A DNA stretch of 5,770 bases from Planctomycetota bacterium (GTDB lineage: Bacteria; Planctomycetota; Phycisphaerae; SM23-33; FEN-1343). The stretch is taken from contig JABMQG010000484.1 of NCBI GenBank assembly GCA_013203365.1, positions 1 through 5,770 of the forward strand, read 5' to 3'. Positions 5,017-5,770 of this stretch are shown in pieces; positions within the stretch are counted from its first letter, which is position 1, and each line of letters opens with the position of its first letter. Below the pieces are notes generated by a model. It was not told where the DNA came from. It saw only the letters and a list, made by a program, of their open reading frames with translations, and ran no database searches. Made by a program: the position numbers and the translations under genes.

Positions 5017-5770
5017 ATGACAGAGTGTAACGGATTACCACTGACGCTTTCCAGCATCAGAGGACAAAATATTTTGGCAGATTTCAACGGCGGCAGACTC
5101 ACCTCGGATACTGGGGCGGTGTTGCTGCGAGAAGTTGACAAACGCATTGGATTGATCGACGCCATAGCCGCTTGCATTTCCGATCCCCGTGAGCCGGGCA
5201 AGATCACCCACGATCTGCGAATGCTGCTTGCCCAACGCATCTTCGCCATTGCCATGGGATACGAAGACCTCAACGATCACGAGTCCCTTCGCGACGATCC
5301 GCTGTTGCAACTGGTCAGCGAACGTGGCATCGACGAGCAGCAGCCTTTGGCTTCGGCTTCGGCTTCGGCCTCTACCCTGTGCCGATTCGAGAATCGCATC
5401 GACCGCAAGGCGACGGCGAAGATGGCCGAGGTCTTCGTCGAGCAATTCATCGCCTCACATTCTGACCCGTCGGGACCCAAACGGATCGTTTTGGATTTCG
5501 ACGCTACCGACGATCCGATCCACTGGAATCAGGAAGGGAGGTTCTTTCACGGCTACTATGACAACTACTGTTTCATGCCTCTGTATGTTTTCTGCGGAGC
5601 TCAACTGTTGGTCAGTTACCTTCGGCCCAGCAAGATCGACGCGGCCAAGCACAGCCGGGCCATTGTGAAGCTGCTGGTGCGGCGCTTTCGCCGGGTCTGG
5701 CCGGAGGTGCAGATCATCTTCCGCGGCGACAGTGGGTTTTGCCGATGGCGATTGCTGCGTTGGTGCGATA
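5017..5770 (+). CDS. IS1380-family transposase, 3' end outside the window
   Basis: DDE transposase of the IS4-like IS1380 family. The frame from ATG 5017 stays open to the last base (251 complete codons of a protein usually over 400 residues). Family signatures: FNGGRLTSDTGAVLLREVD (23-41), GYEDLNDHESLRDDPLLQ (81-98), STLCRFENR (119-127), first catalytic Asp162 in VLDFDATDDPIH, RFFHGYYDNYCFMPLYVF (175-192), and second catalytic Asp238 in FRGDSGF. The catalytic Glu is expected beyond the window. An RBS-like AGAAAGG (5002-5008) precedes the ATG by eight bases. Two oddities: an Ala-Ser expansion at 112-119 from a hexamer repeat, and Trp170 where relatives as I know them have Gly (IHGNQEG). Nothing in the visible part disrupts the frame. 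Confidence 0.92.
   Translation, partial: MTECNGLPLTLSSIRGQNILADFNGGRLTSDTGAVLLREVDKRIGLIDAIAACISDPREPGKITHDLRMLLAQRIFAIAMGYEDLNDHESLRDDPLLQLVSERGIDEQQPLASASASASTLCRFENRIDRKATAKMAEVFVEQFIASHSDPSGPKRIVLDFDATDDPIHWNQEGRFFHGYYDNYCFMPLYVFCGAQLLVSYLRPSKIDAAKHSRAIVKLLVRRFRRVWPEVQIIFRGDSGFCRWRLLRWCD
5349..5366 (+). repeat. Three tandem copies of GGCTTC inside the IS1380 transposase gene
   Basis: GGCTTC occurs three times in a row, followed by GGCC. It encodes alternating Ala-Ser (ASASASAS, residues 112-119) just before STLCR. Relatives as I remember them have a shorter stretch like LASPSTLCR, so about two units appear to have been added in frame by slippage. Confidence 0.75.

Larger units (their letters stand above)
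4905..5770 (+). mobile_element. IS1380-family insertion sequence, left part
   Basis: Comprises the end-like repeat at 4905, a leader of about 90 bases, and the first 251 codons of the transposase. The element continues past the window. It was inserted divergently to the radical SAM gene, very near that gene's start. The exact left boundary could be a few bases either side of 4905. Confidence 0.82.

Noticed and set aside
5189..5668. 159-codon frame on the + strand near the window end
   Set aside because: A different frame from the IS1380 transposase, which is open from 5017 to the window end and has all family motifs.

Overview
The window looks like an IS-rich accessory stretch of a planctomycete or other PVC-group genome. 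The clues are a Hanks-type Ser/Thr kinase of the planctomycete style (HRDVKPKN catalytic loop, C-terminal membrane anchor, pilus/secretion-ATPase-like N-terminal domain) and transposases of kinds I associate with that group. This placement is an inference from protein character only. There are no rRNA, tRNA or CRISPR features.

Layout: (1) 1-835, + strand: the 3' part of an IS630-family element whose transposase is split over two frames and joined by a likely -1 slip on an A8 run at 263-270. (2) 903-2162, - strand: a complete membrane-anchored Ser/Thr kinase with a good RBS and a plausible sigma70-like promoter at 2227-2256. (3) about 2285-3644: an IS4/IS701-type element with 22-bp terminal inverted repeats (20/22 matched). 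Its - strand transposase is in frame but has no aspartate in its first ~146 residues, consistent with an in-frame deletion of the block that carries the first catalytic Asp. (4) 3643-3825: a non-coding spacer that starts with a 21-bp sequence (19/21 identical to the end of the IS1380 element at 4905) and holds two adjacent hairpins. (5) 3826 to about 4860, - strand: an orphan radical SAM protein with a CX3CX2C cluster and a SPASM-like C-terminal cysteine region. (6) about 4905-5770, + strand: the left part of an IS1380-family element, its transposase running off the window end.

The two non-mobile genes (kinase and radical SAM enzyme) are separated by the IS701-type element and bordered by the IS630 and IS1380 elements, so they cannot be read as one operon. 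The IS1380 end lies about 45 bp upstream of the likely radical SAM start and has probably replaced its native promoter region. The most interesting points are the radical SAM gene lying between two same-orientation IS1380-like end sequences, the IS701-type transposase without its first catalytic residue, and the frameshifted IS630 transposase. I see no clear evidence for an entirely new multi-gene system.
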